Origin: Melioribacteraceae bacterium
GTDB lineage: Bacteria > Bacteroidota > Ignavibacteria > Ignavibacteriales > Melioribacteraceae
Reading direction: 5' to 3'
Assembly: GCA_016927595.1 (NCBI GenBank)
Contig: JAFGMI010000013.1
Span: 116,967-180,966, forward strand
DNA: 64,000 nt
Within the stretch, counting starts at the first letter, position 1. Each line of letters opens with the position of its first letter. Of this stretch, positions 46,201-54,320 are shown piece after piece. A model generated the notes under the pieces. It searched no databases and was not told the origin of the DNA. It saw only the letters and a list, made by a program, of their open reading frames with translations. The position numbers and the translations under genes were made by a program.

Positions 46201-46725
46201 GGGGAGTCTGAAGACAAGATTTTAAAATTAAAAGAATACTATTATAGCATAAAAGAGGGTCTCGGAATTCAGAAGGCGCCTGATATTTACGGTGCTTTTC
46301 CAACTGATGCATACTCGCATACTCCGTCTTTCGCGGGAGCGCAACAACCCGGAATGACCGGTCAGGTTAAGGAAGATATTATAAGTCGTTTCGGAGAACT
46401 CGGCTTAATTGTCCTTGATGGAAAAATTCATTTCATTACAGACCTTTTACAAGAACAGGAATTCTCAACTTCATCTGCACATTATAGTTACTACGATGTC
46501 GGGAGCAATCAGCATACAATAGAGCTTGAAGCGGGTACTATTGCATTCACATATTGTCAGGTACCTTTCATATACAGGAAAGGAAATGAGAATACTGTGG
46601 GAATATTCTTCAGCGATAATAAATATAGGTTAATTCCCGGATCAACTATTCCCGGAGAGTATAGCAGGGAAGTATTTGCCAGATCGGGATATGTTGTGAA
46701 AGTAATTGTTACTTTTAATGGATAA
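43273..46725 (+). CDS. Large beta-glucan phosphorylase (GH94/GH149/GH161 group)
   Basis: This 1150-residue protein has no signal peptide and so is cytoplasmic. Its plan is that of GH94-like phosphorylases: an N-terminal beta-sandwich (about 1-330), a helical linker and an (alpha/alpha)6 barrel with the catalytic Asp in QRPEWNDANNAL (D654), then a C-terminal sandwich. RDGFDWEIQEPENPWANIGYWGDHQVIYL is a further marker. The length exceeds cellobiose phosphorylases (about 800) and fits the GH149/GH161 beta-1,3-glucan phosphorylases. It would release glucose-1-phosphate from imported laminari-oligosaccharides, saving one ATP per bond. GH161 is my preferred family, from size and context. Confidence 0.78.
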   Translation: MKTTPIYIGKTVLKTQSEKVIGEYIELSGESFYKISNYDQMDPFLMTIASSSNHWIYISSSGGLTAGRQSPDNALFPYVNDDKLHDSHETSGSKTILKIHSDEKIYLWEPFSNMYTGLYSVQRNLYKNISGTRLIFEEVNKDLAITFRYSWSTSELYGFIKESELINNSNRSIQIELLDGIRNVLPSGIYQKIQNDFSTLVDGYKKNELVRGQGIGIFSLSSVPSDRAEPSESLTATIVWQMGISPETYLISDSQLGTFRKNINIHDEHDIKGRRGSYFINSRINLEPKESKNWIIVADINKSTSDVIRLKKLLADSFITIKKVRNDVQDNTNKLILLVAKADGLQFSSNKLNTARHFSNTMFNIMRGGIFEDAYSISKKDFLCFIRTTNSFVLKVHYDFLDRLPESIIYNDLIQSVGSIGDNHFTKLAFEYLPLSFSRRHGDPSRPWNIFSINIKNEHNERILDYQGNWRDIFQNWEALALSFPIYIESMIVKFLNASTADGYNPYRLTRDGFDWEIQEPENPWANIGYWGDHQVIYLTKLLELSAKYNPDKINELMNLQIFSFANVPYRIKSYEEIIANPKSTIIFDEELDKIIKRNSELYGTDSKFLKKTDNSLIQVFLIEKLLLVLLVRLSNFIPGGGIWMNTQRPEWNDANNALVGNGISMVTLYYLRRFIVYLENMLTNVSIGEFSLSDEVHKYTLDIMNILVSYRSIHQDFSPENRKMIMDDLGKAGSDYRRNIYTKGFSDKFKPISKTLITELLNLSKQAVDYTISVSRREDGLYHSYNILHLTGNKAEVTHLYEMLEGQVAVLSSRYLSTEEAIEVIKSLRNSKLYREDQNSYILYPDKSLPAFTGKNIFGKESLPESSLVLELLNDPHNGILETGINDKYHFHSSINNSSTLQLSIKSYLEKKNIISDINEVDEMLGLYEDTFNHKEFTGRSGTFYKYEGLGSIYWHMVSKLLLAVQEAYFTAFNNGESEDKILKLKEYYYSIKEGLGIQKAPDIYGAFPTDAYSHTPSFAGAQQPGMTGQVKEDIISRFGELGLIVLDGKIHFITDLLQEQEFSTSSAHYSYYDVGSNQHTIELEAGTIAFTYCQVPFIYRKGNENTVGIFFSDNKYRLIPGSTIPGEYSREVFARSGYVVKVIVTFNG

Positions 46726-47083
46726 TCTAAATTGATTTATATAACATAATGAGTAATTGCTTTTCTGAATACCATTTTACAGGCAGACAGTACTTGTCTA
46801 TAATTCATATCCATTTATTAAAATATTAATTCGGTATACCCGGATTATCCGGCGAACTTCTTAGTTCATGCTATTCAATAATCCTGTTGGTGCATCACCA
46901 CTATTTAAAAAATCTTTATTGCATATTAACCGGTTACTTGCTAGCATTAGAATTAATAACGGAATGACAATTGCAGCTTTAGTGAACATTTAATATTCTT
47001 GCATTGCTAGTAGTTTTATAGTAATGCGGCATATAGAATGGAAAAGTATTTTTCAACATGAATAAGATTCCAAGGAGATTAAA
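46726..47083. other. Intergenic region with a LacI-type palindrome
   Basis: No gene was found in these 358 bases. They hold the perfect palindrome TAACCGGTTA at 46927-46936. Its flanking 11-mer ATTAACCGGTT also occurs in the xylA upstream region, and an AAGGAG ribosome site lies just before the aldo-keto reductase gene. Confidence 0.5.
46925..46937. promoter_or_regulatory. LacI-type operator candidate upstream of the aldo-keto reductase gene
   Basis: TAACCGGTTA is self-complementary, with the central CG common to LacI-family sites. ATTAACCGGTT recurs on the other strand at 50032-50042. The likely regulator is the LacI protein at 48829. Confidence 0.45.
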
Positions 47084-48067
47084 ATGAATTACAGAACACT
47101 TGGTCGCACAGGCTGGAAGGTTTCTGAAATTAGCTTCGGCGCCTGGGCGATAGGAGGAACATGGGGTAAAGTTGATGATAAAGATTCACTGGATGCGCTT
47201 CATAAAGCCATTGATCTCGGGGTCAATTTTATTGATACCGCAGATGTTTACGGCGATGGTCACAGCGAGAAACTGGTAGCAAAACTTCGCAAAGAAAGAT
47301 CCGAGCAGATTTTCGTTGCAACCAAAGCAGGAAGAAGGCTCGATCCTCATACTGCCGAAGGTTATAACAGAAAGAATATTACAGCCTTTGTTGAAAGAAG
47401 TCTCAGGAACCTTGAAACAGATTCAATTGATCTGCTCCAACTTCACTGTCCGCCTACGGAGGTTTATTATATGCCTGAAGTATTCGGCATACTCGATGAG
47501 CTTGTTAAAGACGGCAAGATAAAATATTATGGTGTAAGTGTCGAGAAAGTCGAGGAAGCACTGAAAGCCATTGAGTACCCCGGCGTGCAGAGTGTCCAGA
47601 TTATTTTTAATATGTTCCGTCACCGCCCGTCAGAATTGTTTTTTGCACAGGCAAAAAAGAAGCAGGTAGGTATCCTGGCAAGAGTTCCCCTTTCTTCTGG
47701 TATGTTATCTGGCAAAATGACCGCCCAAACGAAATTTGAGGACGATGATCATCGTAAGTTCAACATTCACGGGGAAGCTTTCGATAAAGGAGAAACCTTT
47801 TCCGGAGTTGACTATCAATTGAGTCTGAAAGCGGTGGAAGAGTTGAAATCCTTTTGTCCGCAAAGAATGACTCTGGTACAGTTTGCACTTAAATGGATTT
47901 TAATGTTCGATGCGGTTACTTGTGCTATACCAGGAGCCAAGAGAGTAGAGCAGGCGAAAGAAAATATTGAAACCTCTTCGCTGGATAAATTATCGGATGA
48001 GACGATGCAGAAGGTTAAAACCGTGTATGAAAAATATATTAAAGAACAAGTACATCATTACTGGTAA
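47084..48067 (+). CDS. Aldo-keto reductase
   Basis: This 327-residue NAD(P)H-dependent oxidoreductase has the AKR TIM barrel. The catalytic tetrad Asp/Tyr motif is FIDTADVYGDGHSE, with the Lys in VATKAG and the His in LLQLHCPP. The C-terminal cofactor segment is AIPGAKRVEQAKENIE. It resembles the YghZ/YajO-like group. Its own long upstream region and LacI-type palindrome suggest it is regulated with sugar use, perhaps acting on a sugar aldehyde, but the substrate is unknown. Confidence 0.88.
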   Translation: MNYRTLGRTGWKVSEISFGAWAIGGTWGKVDDKDSLDALHKAIDLGVNFIDTADVYGDGHSEKLVAKLRKERSEQIFVATKAGRRLDPHTAEGYNRKNITAFVERSLRNLETDSIDLLQLHCPPTEVYYMPEVFGILDELVKDGKIKYYGVSVEKVEEALKAIEYPGVQSVQIIFNMFRHRPSELFFAQAKKKQVGILARVPLSSGMLSGKMTAQTKFEDDDHRKFNIHGEAFDKGETFSGVDYQLSLKAVEELKSFCPQRMTLVQFALKWILMFDAVTCAIPGAKRVEQAKENIETSSLDKLSDETMQKVKTVYEKYIKEQVHHYW

Positions 48068-48198
48068 TTAATAGAACTGCATTTATTACAAACAGTAATT
48101 TGAACCTGCTGGTCAAAAATTAAATTTTTATTCTTTTTTTGCAATGAGATTTTAATTTAAATGTTTTTTCTTGCCTTTTTTGAATTACTTTTTTATTA

Positions 48199-48212
48199 TT
48201 GAAACGGTTCAA
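48199..48212. promoter_or_regulatory. LacI-type operator candidate
   Basis: TTGAAACGGTTCAA is a near-perfect 14-bp palindrome with a central CG. The half site CGGTTCAA recurs at 50294-50301 before xylA. Confidence 0.4.
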
Positions 48213-48425
48213 TGAACATCTAACCCATTAAATAGTATTTAAATGAAAGATATGACTGAATTAGATAATTCCGATAGCTCAGTTTCTGTCTCTTATATCT
48301 TTTCGGATTTATCAACCGGATATGATAATCCGATAAAAATTAAACCTACCTCAAATAAATGTACTTCGTGGAGTTTCACTCCATACATGAGTACAGATTT
48401 CTTCTTTTCATTTACCCGACTTAAA

Positions 48426-48490
48426 GGAGGATGTCCTTGCCGAATAGCTTCAGACCCGGAAACTATTAAATTACACGCAGGGCATCCTCC
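48426..48490. repeat. Large imperfect inverted repeat
   Basis: GGAGGATGTCCTTGC (48426-48440) pairs with GCAGGGCATCCTCC (48477-48490), broken by one mismatch and one bulge, around a 36-base loop. No T-run follows, so it is not a classical terminator. It may be a structured RNA or a remnant of a small repeat element. Confidence 0.5.
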
Positions 48491-48828
48491 GAAATTATCG
48501 GCTGTGAATTCATGAGGTATTCACTAAGAAATAAGTTACTGTTCTTTTTATTACTGACTCCGGATTATTCTCTTTGATAAGTTGGAAATTTATTTACTGC
48601 ATTCAATTAATTTGCAGGTGTAATTTTTCGTTTAGGTAATTTCACGATAATAATTATTTCTTTACTTACATTGATTATAAATGCCCTATATAGTTGTTGA
48701 GGTATTAGTATTAAATTCTTTATTGATATTAGCTTCATTAAAGAATATTTTTGTTAGTTCATATCTATTCCGATAAATATGTGTTCAGATATCTGTTGGG
48801 GTAGTATATTTTTTTGATGGAGAGCTTA

Positions 48829-49863
48829 ATGAAAAGAATAACAATTGTTGATGTAGCTAAAAGAGCTGGTGTATCAAAAGGTACTGTTTCGGCTGTGATT
48901 AATGCTAAGAATTCTGTTAAACCTACTACACGGGATCATATCCTTCAGGTGATGAAGGAGTTAAACTTCAGACCGAAAGGTGTCGCACGTAATCTTAAAA
49001 ATGGAAACCAGGATAAAAGCATTGGTATAATCATCAAGGATCTTAGCTATCCGTTTTATACTTCCATTGCTTCGGGAGTTAAGGAATACGCTAATAGTAA
49101 GGGGTATGCCGTTATTATTACAAGTTCTGAAAACAGTCACGATAACGAAAAAAATCTGTCTCACCTTTTTTCAACGAAGGATATTAAAGGGACAATTATC
49201 GCGCCAATAGTTGAAGGAACCGCAGAAATCGAACATCTTTTCAAACTGAAAATGATTAACTATCCTTTTGTATTGCTCGAGGATGTAAAAGGTATTCAGG
49301 CGAATGTTGTGGCAATCGATAATATTAAAGCCATCAAAAGAGCCGTTAAATATCTGATAGATAGCGGGCACACCAATATTGTCCACTTTGCAGGTCCTCC
49401 GCAGTCTTCTCATACACAGGAGCGGATTGAGGGATTCAGGCATGCCTTCAGTGAACGTACTCTGGTATTCAATAAGGGTATGATAGTTTCAATCGGATCC
49501 AATTACGACGAAAGCTTTGCCAAAACAATCGAGTACTTTAAGTCGTTGAGCAGAGAGAATTACCCTACTGCAATAGTCTGTTTCAACGATCAGCAGGCAC
49601 TTGCCGTGATGATGGCGTTGAATGAATTGAATATTAAAGTACCTGACGACGTTTCAATTATCGGGAATGATGATATTTATTATGCTAAAATTTATCCGGT
49701 GCCTTTAACTACTATAAGAGCACCGCAGAAGGAAATAGGGCGAAAAGCTGCTGAAATACTGATAAGAAATATTGAATCACCGAACCTGCTGCCGCTTGAA
49801 AAAGTTGTACTTGATACTGAGTTCATACTAAGAAGTTCTTCAAAAGTTCTAAATCAGAATTAG
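48829..49863 (+). CDS. LacI-family transcriptional regulator
   Basis: This protein of about 344 residues has an N-terminal LacI helix-turn-helix and hinge (ITIVDVAKRAGVSKGTVSAVINAKNSVKPTTR...FRPKGVARNLKNG). A periplasmic-binding-like sensor domain follows, with GIIIKDLSYPFYTSIASGV and the C-terminal DDVSIIGNDDIYYAKIYPVPLTTIRAPQKEIG. The ATG at 48829 with GGAG six bases upstream is chosen over upstream TTG/ATG codons at 48814 and 48817. It precedes xylA, GH3, GPH and GH10 genes and most likely controls them through the nearby CGGTT palindromes. Confidence 0.92.
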   Translation: MKRITIVDVAKRAGVSKGTVSAVINAKNSVKPTTRDHILQVMKELNFRPKGVARNLKNGNQDKSIGIIIKDLSYPFYTSIASGVKEYANSKGYAVIITSSENSHDNEKNLSHLFSTKDIKGTIIAPIVEGTAEIEHLFKLKMINYPFVLLEDVKGIQANVVAIDNIKAIKRAVKYLIDSGHTNIVHFAGPPQSSHTQERIEGFRHAFSERTLVFNKGMIVSIGSNYDESFAKTIEYFKSLSRENYPTAIVCFNDQQALAVMMALNELNIKVPDDVSIIGNDDIYYAKIYPVPLTTIRAPQKEIGRKAAEILIRNIESPNLLPLEKVVLDTEFILRSSSKVLNQN

Positions 49864-50031
49864 AAAAGTAAATTCCGTTTGTCTGTTGTTATTATCAAGC
49901 CTTTCAATCTGTAATCAGGTCTGCATTATTTGTCAAACTTCTAAAATCCACCGAGCAGTAACCAGCCGACCTGGTTAACCGGCAATTCTATTCGGATATT
50001 AATTAATTGGCGCATATAATATATTCCATAC

Positions 50032-50042
50032 AACCGGTTAAT
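50032..50042. promoter_or_regulatory. LacI-type operator candidate upstream of xylA (1)
   Basis: AACCGGTTAAT contains the palindrome AACCGGTT and equals, on the opposite strand, the 11-mer at 46925-46935. Confidence 0.45.
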
Positions 50043-50287
50043 ATTTATGAAACAATTATTGGAAAACCAGTTCATCAACCATTCTTTAATACAGGTTTAT
50101 CGCGATTCCTGCAGTAACATTTTTTTATCTGTTCAAATCGTAATGTAAATTGATTAATAATACAACTGATTCATCAGAATCCTCTATATAGAAATTTCAA
50201 ATATTCTGTTTTGATCCGTATTTATTAATATAAAAACACAATTGCAGTCGGGGTTTTTTATTGACATTAAGGTTATTATTTAACATA

Positions 50288-50301
50288 TTAAATCGGTTCA
50301 A
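50288..50301. promoter_or_regulatory. LacI-type operator candidate upstream of xylA (2)
   Basis: TTAAATCGGTTCAA is an imperfect palindrome that shares CGGTTCAA and its spacing with the site at 48199-48212. It lies about 120 bases before xylA, downstream of a TTGAC element, where a repressor could act. Confidence 0.4.
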
Positions 50302-50422
50302 ATTTCATTGAACTGATAAAAACTTGACTAATTCTAAATTACAGTTGTGCTTAAATTCATGGTAAGCATCATAGAATATATTCTCTTTCCTATTACAACA
50401 ACAACAATATAGCGAGATAAAT

Positions 50423-51742
50423 ATGCTTAATAGGTACTTCCCATCTGTTGAAAAAGAAATTCCTTTCGAAGGCAAAGACTCAAAGAATACCCTTTCATTT
50501 AAATACTACAATAAGAACGAAGTCGTAGGCAATAAAACAATGAGCGAGCATTTAAGATTTGCTGTTGCCTACTGGCATTCATTCATGGGTTCCGGCGTTG
50601 ATATTTTCGGGGCACCAAGTTTAAAGAGGGAATGGCACAAAGCTGGTGATCCGATTCAGAGAGCTAAAGATACTATGGATGCTGCATTTGAGTTTATAAC
50701 CAAATTGGGGGTAGATTATTATTGTTTTCACGATCGTGATATAGCCCCGGAAGGTGAGACATACTCCGAAACCTGTAAAAATCTTGAAACTCTTGTTGAA
50801 TACGCAAAGAAACTACAAAAGGAAACTGGTGTTAAGCTGCTTTGGGGTACGGCAAATCTGTTCGGACATCCTATGTATGCTCAGGGTGCCGGTACAAGTC
50901 CGAATTCGCATGTAATGGCTCATGCAGCCGCACAGGTTAAACATGCGATAGATGCAACCTATGAACTGGGCGGTGAGAACTATGTTTTCTGGGGAGGTCG
51001 TGAAGGATATGAGTCACTCCTTAATACAGACATGAAGAGAGAACAGGAACAAATGGCACGTTTCCTTCATATGGCAGTAGATTATAAAAACAAAATTGGG
51101 TTTAAAGGACAGTTCCTCATAGAACCAAAACCAGCCGAACCAATGAAACACCAGTATGACACTGATTCCGCTGCTACATTGTATTTTCTTAAAGAATACG
51201 ACCTGATAGATCATTTCAAATTGAATCTAGAAGCCAATCACGCTACGCTTGCCGGACATACCTTTGAACATGAATTAACAGTAGCATCAGCTGCCGGCAA
51301 ACTTGGAAGCGTCGATGCTAACCGGGGTGATTTGTTGCTGGGCTGGGATACCGACCAATTCCCGACTGATCTTTATAGTACAACATTTGCAATGATGATA
51401 ATATTGAATCAAAACGGACTCGGCAGCGGTGGTCTGAATTTCGATGCAAAAGTCAGACGTACCTCAATTGATCCTGTAGATCTGTTTCACGCTCATATTG
51501 GCGGAATGGATGCATTTGCGCGCGGTCTTCTGATAGCAAAGAAAATTATTGACGACAGAGCTCTCAGCAGTTTTATTGATGAACGCTATAGCAGCTTTAA
51601 TTCGGGTATAGGCGCAGACATAATGAGCGGTAAAGCAGGTCTCGAAGATTTGGATAATTGGATCGAGAAAGAAGGTCTGCCTGTTGTTTCCAGCGCAAGA
51701 CAGGAAATGCTCGAAAATATAGTAAACTCATATATCCAATAA
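50423..51742 (+). CDS. xylA: Xylose isomerase
   Basis: This 439-residue enzyme converts D-xylose to D-xylulose (and glucose to fructose). Length and motifs fit class II xylose isomerases: the catalytic His/Asp region [13 protein letters not shown], the [18 protein letters not shown] segment, metal ligands in [16 protein letters not shown] and [17 protein letters not shown], and DANRGD...[10 protein letters not shown]. It is the first enzyme gene after the LacI gene, followed 24 bases later by GH3. No xylulokinase gene (xylB) is in the window. Confidence 0.96.
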   Translation: MLNRYFPSVEKEIPFEGKDSKNTLSFKYYNKNEVVGNKTMSEHLRFAVAYWHSFMGSGVDIFGAPSLKREWHKAGDPIQRAKDTMDAAFEFITKLGVDYYCFHDRDIAPEGETYSETCKNLETLVEYAKKLQKETGVKLLWGTANLFGHPMYAQGAGTSPNSHVMAHAAAQVKHAIDATYELGGENYVFWGGREGYESLLNTDMKREQEQMARFLHMAVDYKNKIGFKGQFLIEPKPAEPMKHQYDTDSAATLYFLKEYDLIDHFKLNLEANHATLAGHTFEHELTVASAAGKLGSVDANRGDLLLGWDTDQFPTDLYSTTFAMMIILNQNGLGSGGLNFDAKVRRTSIDPVDLFHAHIGGMDAFARGLLIAKKIIDDRALSSFIDERYSSFNSGIGADIMSGKAGLEDLDNWIEKEGLPVVSSARQEMLENIVNSYIQ

Positions 51743-51766
51743 CTTAGAAAATGGAATAAGAATAAA

Positions 51767-54082
51767 ATGGAAAAACTCTCCAATAATTTAGTCGCCAGTA
51801 AGACTGAGACAATGCTTTATAAAAATCCTGAAGCATCGGTCAGCGACCGGGTTAAAGATTTATTAAACCATATGACAACTGAAGAAAAAATTGCACAAAT
51901 GCTTTGTGTTTGGGGAGAAAAAAAGAATATCTTTTTTGATGAAGATGGAAATTTACAACTCGATAATATTCAGAATCATCTTAAAGACGGATTAGGTCAG
52001 ATAGGAAGATTAAGCGACACGAATGAAGGTTTAAGTGCTGTTGATATGGCAAAAATGTCGAATGCGATTCAGAAATATTTTATTGAAAACACCCGACTTG
52101 GAATACCGGTAATATTTCACGAGGAATGTCTTCACGGATTAGCCGGTAAGGAAGCAACAAGCTATCCTCAGCCAATAGGAATGGCATCTACATTTAATCC
52201 TGAATTGATTCAGCGGATATATTCTGCCATTGCCGAAGAAACGCGTGCCCGCGGGGCACACCAGGCATTAACTCCTGTACTCGACGTTGCACGAGATCCC
52301 AGATGGGGAAGGGTAGAAGAGACTTTTGGTGAAGATCCCTATCTTATATCACAACTTGGGATTGCTGCAATTAATGGACTTCAGGGTGACGGTACATTTA
52401 AGGATAAGAAAAATGTAATAGCAACTTTAAAACATTTTGCCGCTCATGGTCAGCCCGAATCTGGATCGAATTGCGGACCGGGTAACTTTTCTGAACGTAT
52501 ACTGAGAGATGTGTTTCTGTATCCTTTCAAAGAAGCGGTTCAAAAAGGCAAAGCGATGAGCGTTATGGCATCGTATAACGAGATTGATGGCGTTCCTTCG
52601 CATGCCAACAAATGGCTTCTTAAAGATGTTCTCAGGGATGAATGGGATTTCAATGGGTTTATCGTTTCGGATTATTATGCAATTACTGAATTGAACTATA
52701 AAGAAGAAACAGTCAGTCATTCGGTTGCAAAAGACAAATATGAATCTGCAATTCTTTCTGTAAATGCAGGCGTGAATATTGAATTGCCTGATATGGACTG
52801 TTACCCGCTGCTCACAGAACTTGTTCATAGCGGCAGAGTTGACGAATCGGATATTGATGAGCTTGTAGCATCACTTCTTGAATACAAATTTAAACTAGGC
52901 TTGTTCGACGATCCTTATGTTAATCCGGATGAAGTCAGAATTGAAGAGAAAAACCAAAGAGACAGGAAAATAGCGCTTGATGCCGCAAGAGAAACAATGG
53001 TGCTTCTTAAAAACGATGGCAATACACTTCCGCTGAGTATAGATAAAAAAACTACTCTTGCTGTTATCGGACCGAATGCAGACAGGAAAATGCTCGGAGG
53101 ATATAGCGGTAAACCCAGATTTTATACAACTGTACTCGAGGGGATTAAGGAAAAAGTTAACGGTAAATTAAATGTACTTTACAGTGAGGGTTGTAAAATA
53201 ACTGTCGAAGGCGGCTGGGATGTTGACGAGGTTATCCTGCCTGAAGCCGATGACGATTTTAAATTAATTGAAGAAGCTGTTGAAACCGCTAAGAAGGCTG
53301 ATACTATTATTCTTGCAATTGGCGGAAATGAACAAACGTCCCGTGAAGCCTGGAGTAAAGTTCATCTCGGAGACAGAACAAGTCTTGATTTATTCGGCAG
53401 ACAGAATATTCTGCTCGATAAAATAGCAGAGTTAGGGAAACCGGTTATCATTCTGCTCTTTAATGGTCGTCCGTTATCCATTACACGTCAGCAGGGAAAA
53501 GCGGATGCTGTTATCGAATGCTGGTATCTGGGTCAGGAAACCGGTCATGCAGTAGCCGATGTACTGTTCGGTGAGTTCAATCCTGGCGGTAAACTTCCGA
53601 TATCATTTCCGAGATCTGTCGGGCATATACCATGTCATTATAACCATAAGCCGTCATCAAGACGCGGTTATTTGTTCGATGATATTACACCGCTTTATGC
53701 TTTCGGTTACGGTTTAAGTTATACGTCATTTGAAATTTGTGATGTAAAATTATCGAAGGGAAAAATTGGTCTTAATGAATCAGTGAAGGTTTCATTAATT
53801 GTAAAGAATAAAGGGCAGCGTGCCGGAACAGAAGTAGTTCAATTGTACATCAGGGATGTGCACAGTTCCGTTACACGACCAGTCAAAGAATTAAAAGGTT
53901 TTAATAAAGTTAATTTGAAGCCAGGGGAAAATAAATCTGTTGAGTTTGAAATTAAGCCTGAACATCTGGCATTTACTAGTATTAATAAAGAATTTGTTGT
54001 TGAACCCGGGGAGTTTGAGATAATGATTGGTAATTCGTCCAGATCGGAGGATTTAGTGACTTTATCATTGATTGTTGAATAA
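51767..54082 (+). CDS. GH3 beta-xylosidase/beta-glucosidase, cytoplasmic
   Basis: This 771-residue GH3 enzyme has no signal peptide. It has the N-terminal barrel with IPVIFHEECLHGLAG, LTPVLDVARDPRWGRVEETFGEDPYL and the nucleophile Asp302 in FIVSDYYAI. The alpha/beta sandwich with LGGYSGKPRFYTT and GGNEQTSREAW (acid/base region) follows, then a C-terminal fibronectin III-like domain (about 660-771). The HEECLHG wording and company of xylA and GH10 suggest it splits imported xylo-oligosaccharides, though beta-glucosidase action is equally possible. Confidence 0.9.
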   Translation: MEKLSNNLVASKTETMLYKNPEASVSDRVKDLLNHMTTEEKIAQMLCVWGEKKNIFFDEDGNLQLDNIQNHLKDGLGQIGRLSDTNEGLSAVDMAKMSNAIQKYFIENTRLGIPVIFHEECLHGLAGKEATSYPQPIGMASTFNPELIQRIYSAIAEETRARGAHQALTPVLDVARDPRWGRVEETFGEDPYLISQLGIAAINGLQGDGTFKDKKNVIATLKHFAAHGQPESGSNCGPGNFSERILRDVFLYPFKEAVQKGKAMSVMASYNEIDGVPSHANKWLLKDVLRDEWDFNGFIVSDYYAITELNYKEETVSHSVAKDKYESAILSVNAGVNIELPDMDCYPLLTELVHSGRVDESDIDELVASLLEYKFKLGLFDDPYVNPDEVRIEEKNQRDRKIALDAARETMVLLKNDGNTLPLSIDKKTTLAVIGPNADRKMLGGYSGKPRFYTTVLEGIKEKVNGKLNVLYSEGCKITVEGGWDVDEVILPEADDDFKLIEEAVETAKKADTIILAIGGNEQTSREAWSKVHLGDRTSLDLFGRQNILLDKIAELGKPVIILLFNGRPLSITRQQGKADAVIECWYLGQETGHAVADVLFGEFNPGGKLPISFPRSVGHIPCHYNHKPSSRRGYLFDDITPLYAFGYGLSYTSFEICDVKLSKGKIGLNESVKVSLIVKNKGQRAGTEVVQLYIRDVHSSVTRPVKELKGFNKVNLKPGENKSVEFEIKPEHLAFTSINKEFVVEPGEFEIMIGNSSRSEDLVTLSLIVE

Positions 54083-54320
54083 ATGTTTTGTTTTCAGGTT
54101 GTTTTCGTATGTTTTGAAACTGACGGCGGAATCTAAAAGACTTGATTTGAAATTTTTTTTACCATATCATAAATAAAACTAAAATAAAAATTACGATCGG
54201 AAACATTTTTTAAGCTTTGCAATTATTATAACAATAAGATTAAACATATTACGCTTATATGGGAAATAGTTTTACGATACTGCGCATTAAACTGAACTAA
54301 AAATAATTCTGAGGTAGACC

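Larger units (their letters stand above)
48068..48828. other. Long intergenic region with an operator-like palindrome and a large inverted repeat
   Basis: These 760 bases lack a convincing gene. They hold TTGAAACGGTTCAA at 48199-48212 and a long inverted repeat at 48426-48490. An open frame at 48243-48515 is doubted because it has no ribosome site and encodes an unlikely peptide. The promoter for the LacI gene is probably in the last 200 bases. Confidence 0.45.
49864..50422. other. Regulatory region upstream of xylA
   Basis: The 559 bases contain no credible gene. Three LacI-type elements occur: GGTTAACCGG (49973-49982), AACCGGTTAAT (50032-50042) and TTAAATCGGTTCAA (50288-50301). Two TTGAC elements (near 50268 and 50324) could be -33 boxes, but no good TAnnTTTG follows at the right distance. 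Confidence 0.5.

Noticed and set aside
48243..48515. Open frame of 90 codons between the aldo-keto reductase and LacI genes
   Set aside because: It has no ribosome site, encodes a Ser/Thr/Phe-rich peptide of no recognisable kind, and its 3' part is explained by the large inverted repeat at 48426-48490.
54083..54320. Promoter for the second GPH transporter (TATGTTTTG near 54098)
   Set aside because: The box has one T too many for TAnnTTTG and no TTG at the right distance, so it is not claimed.
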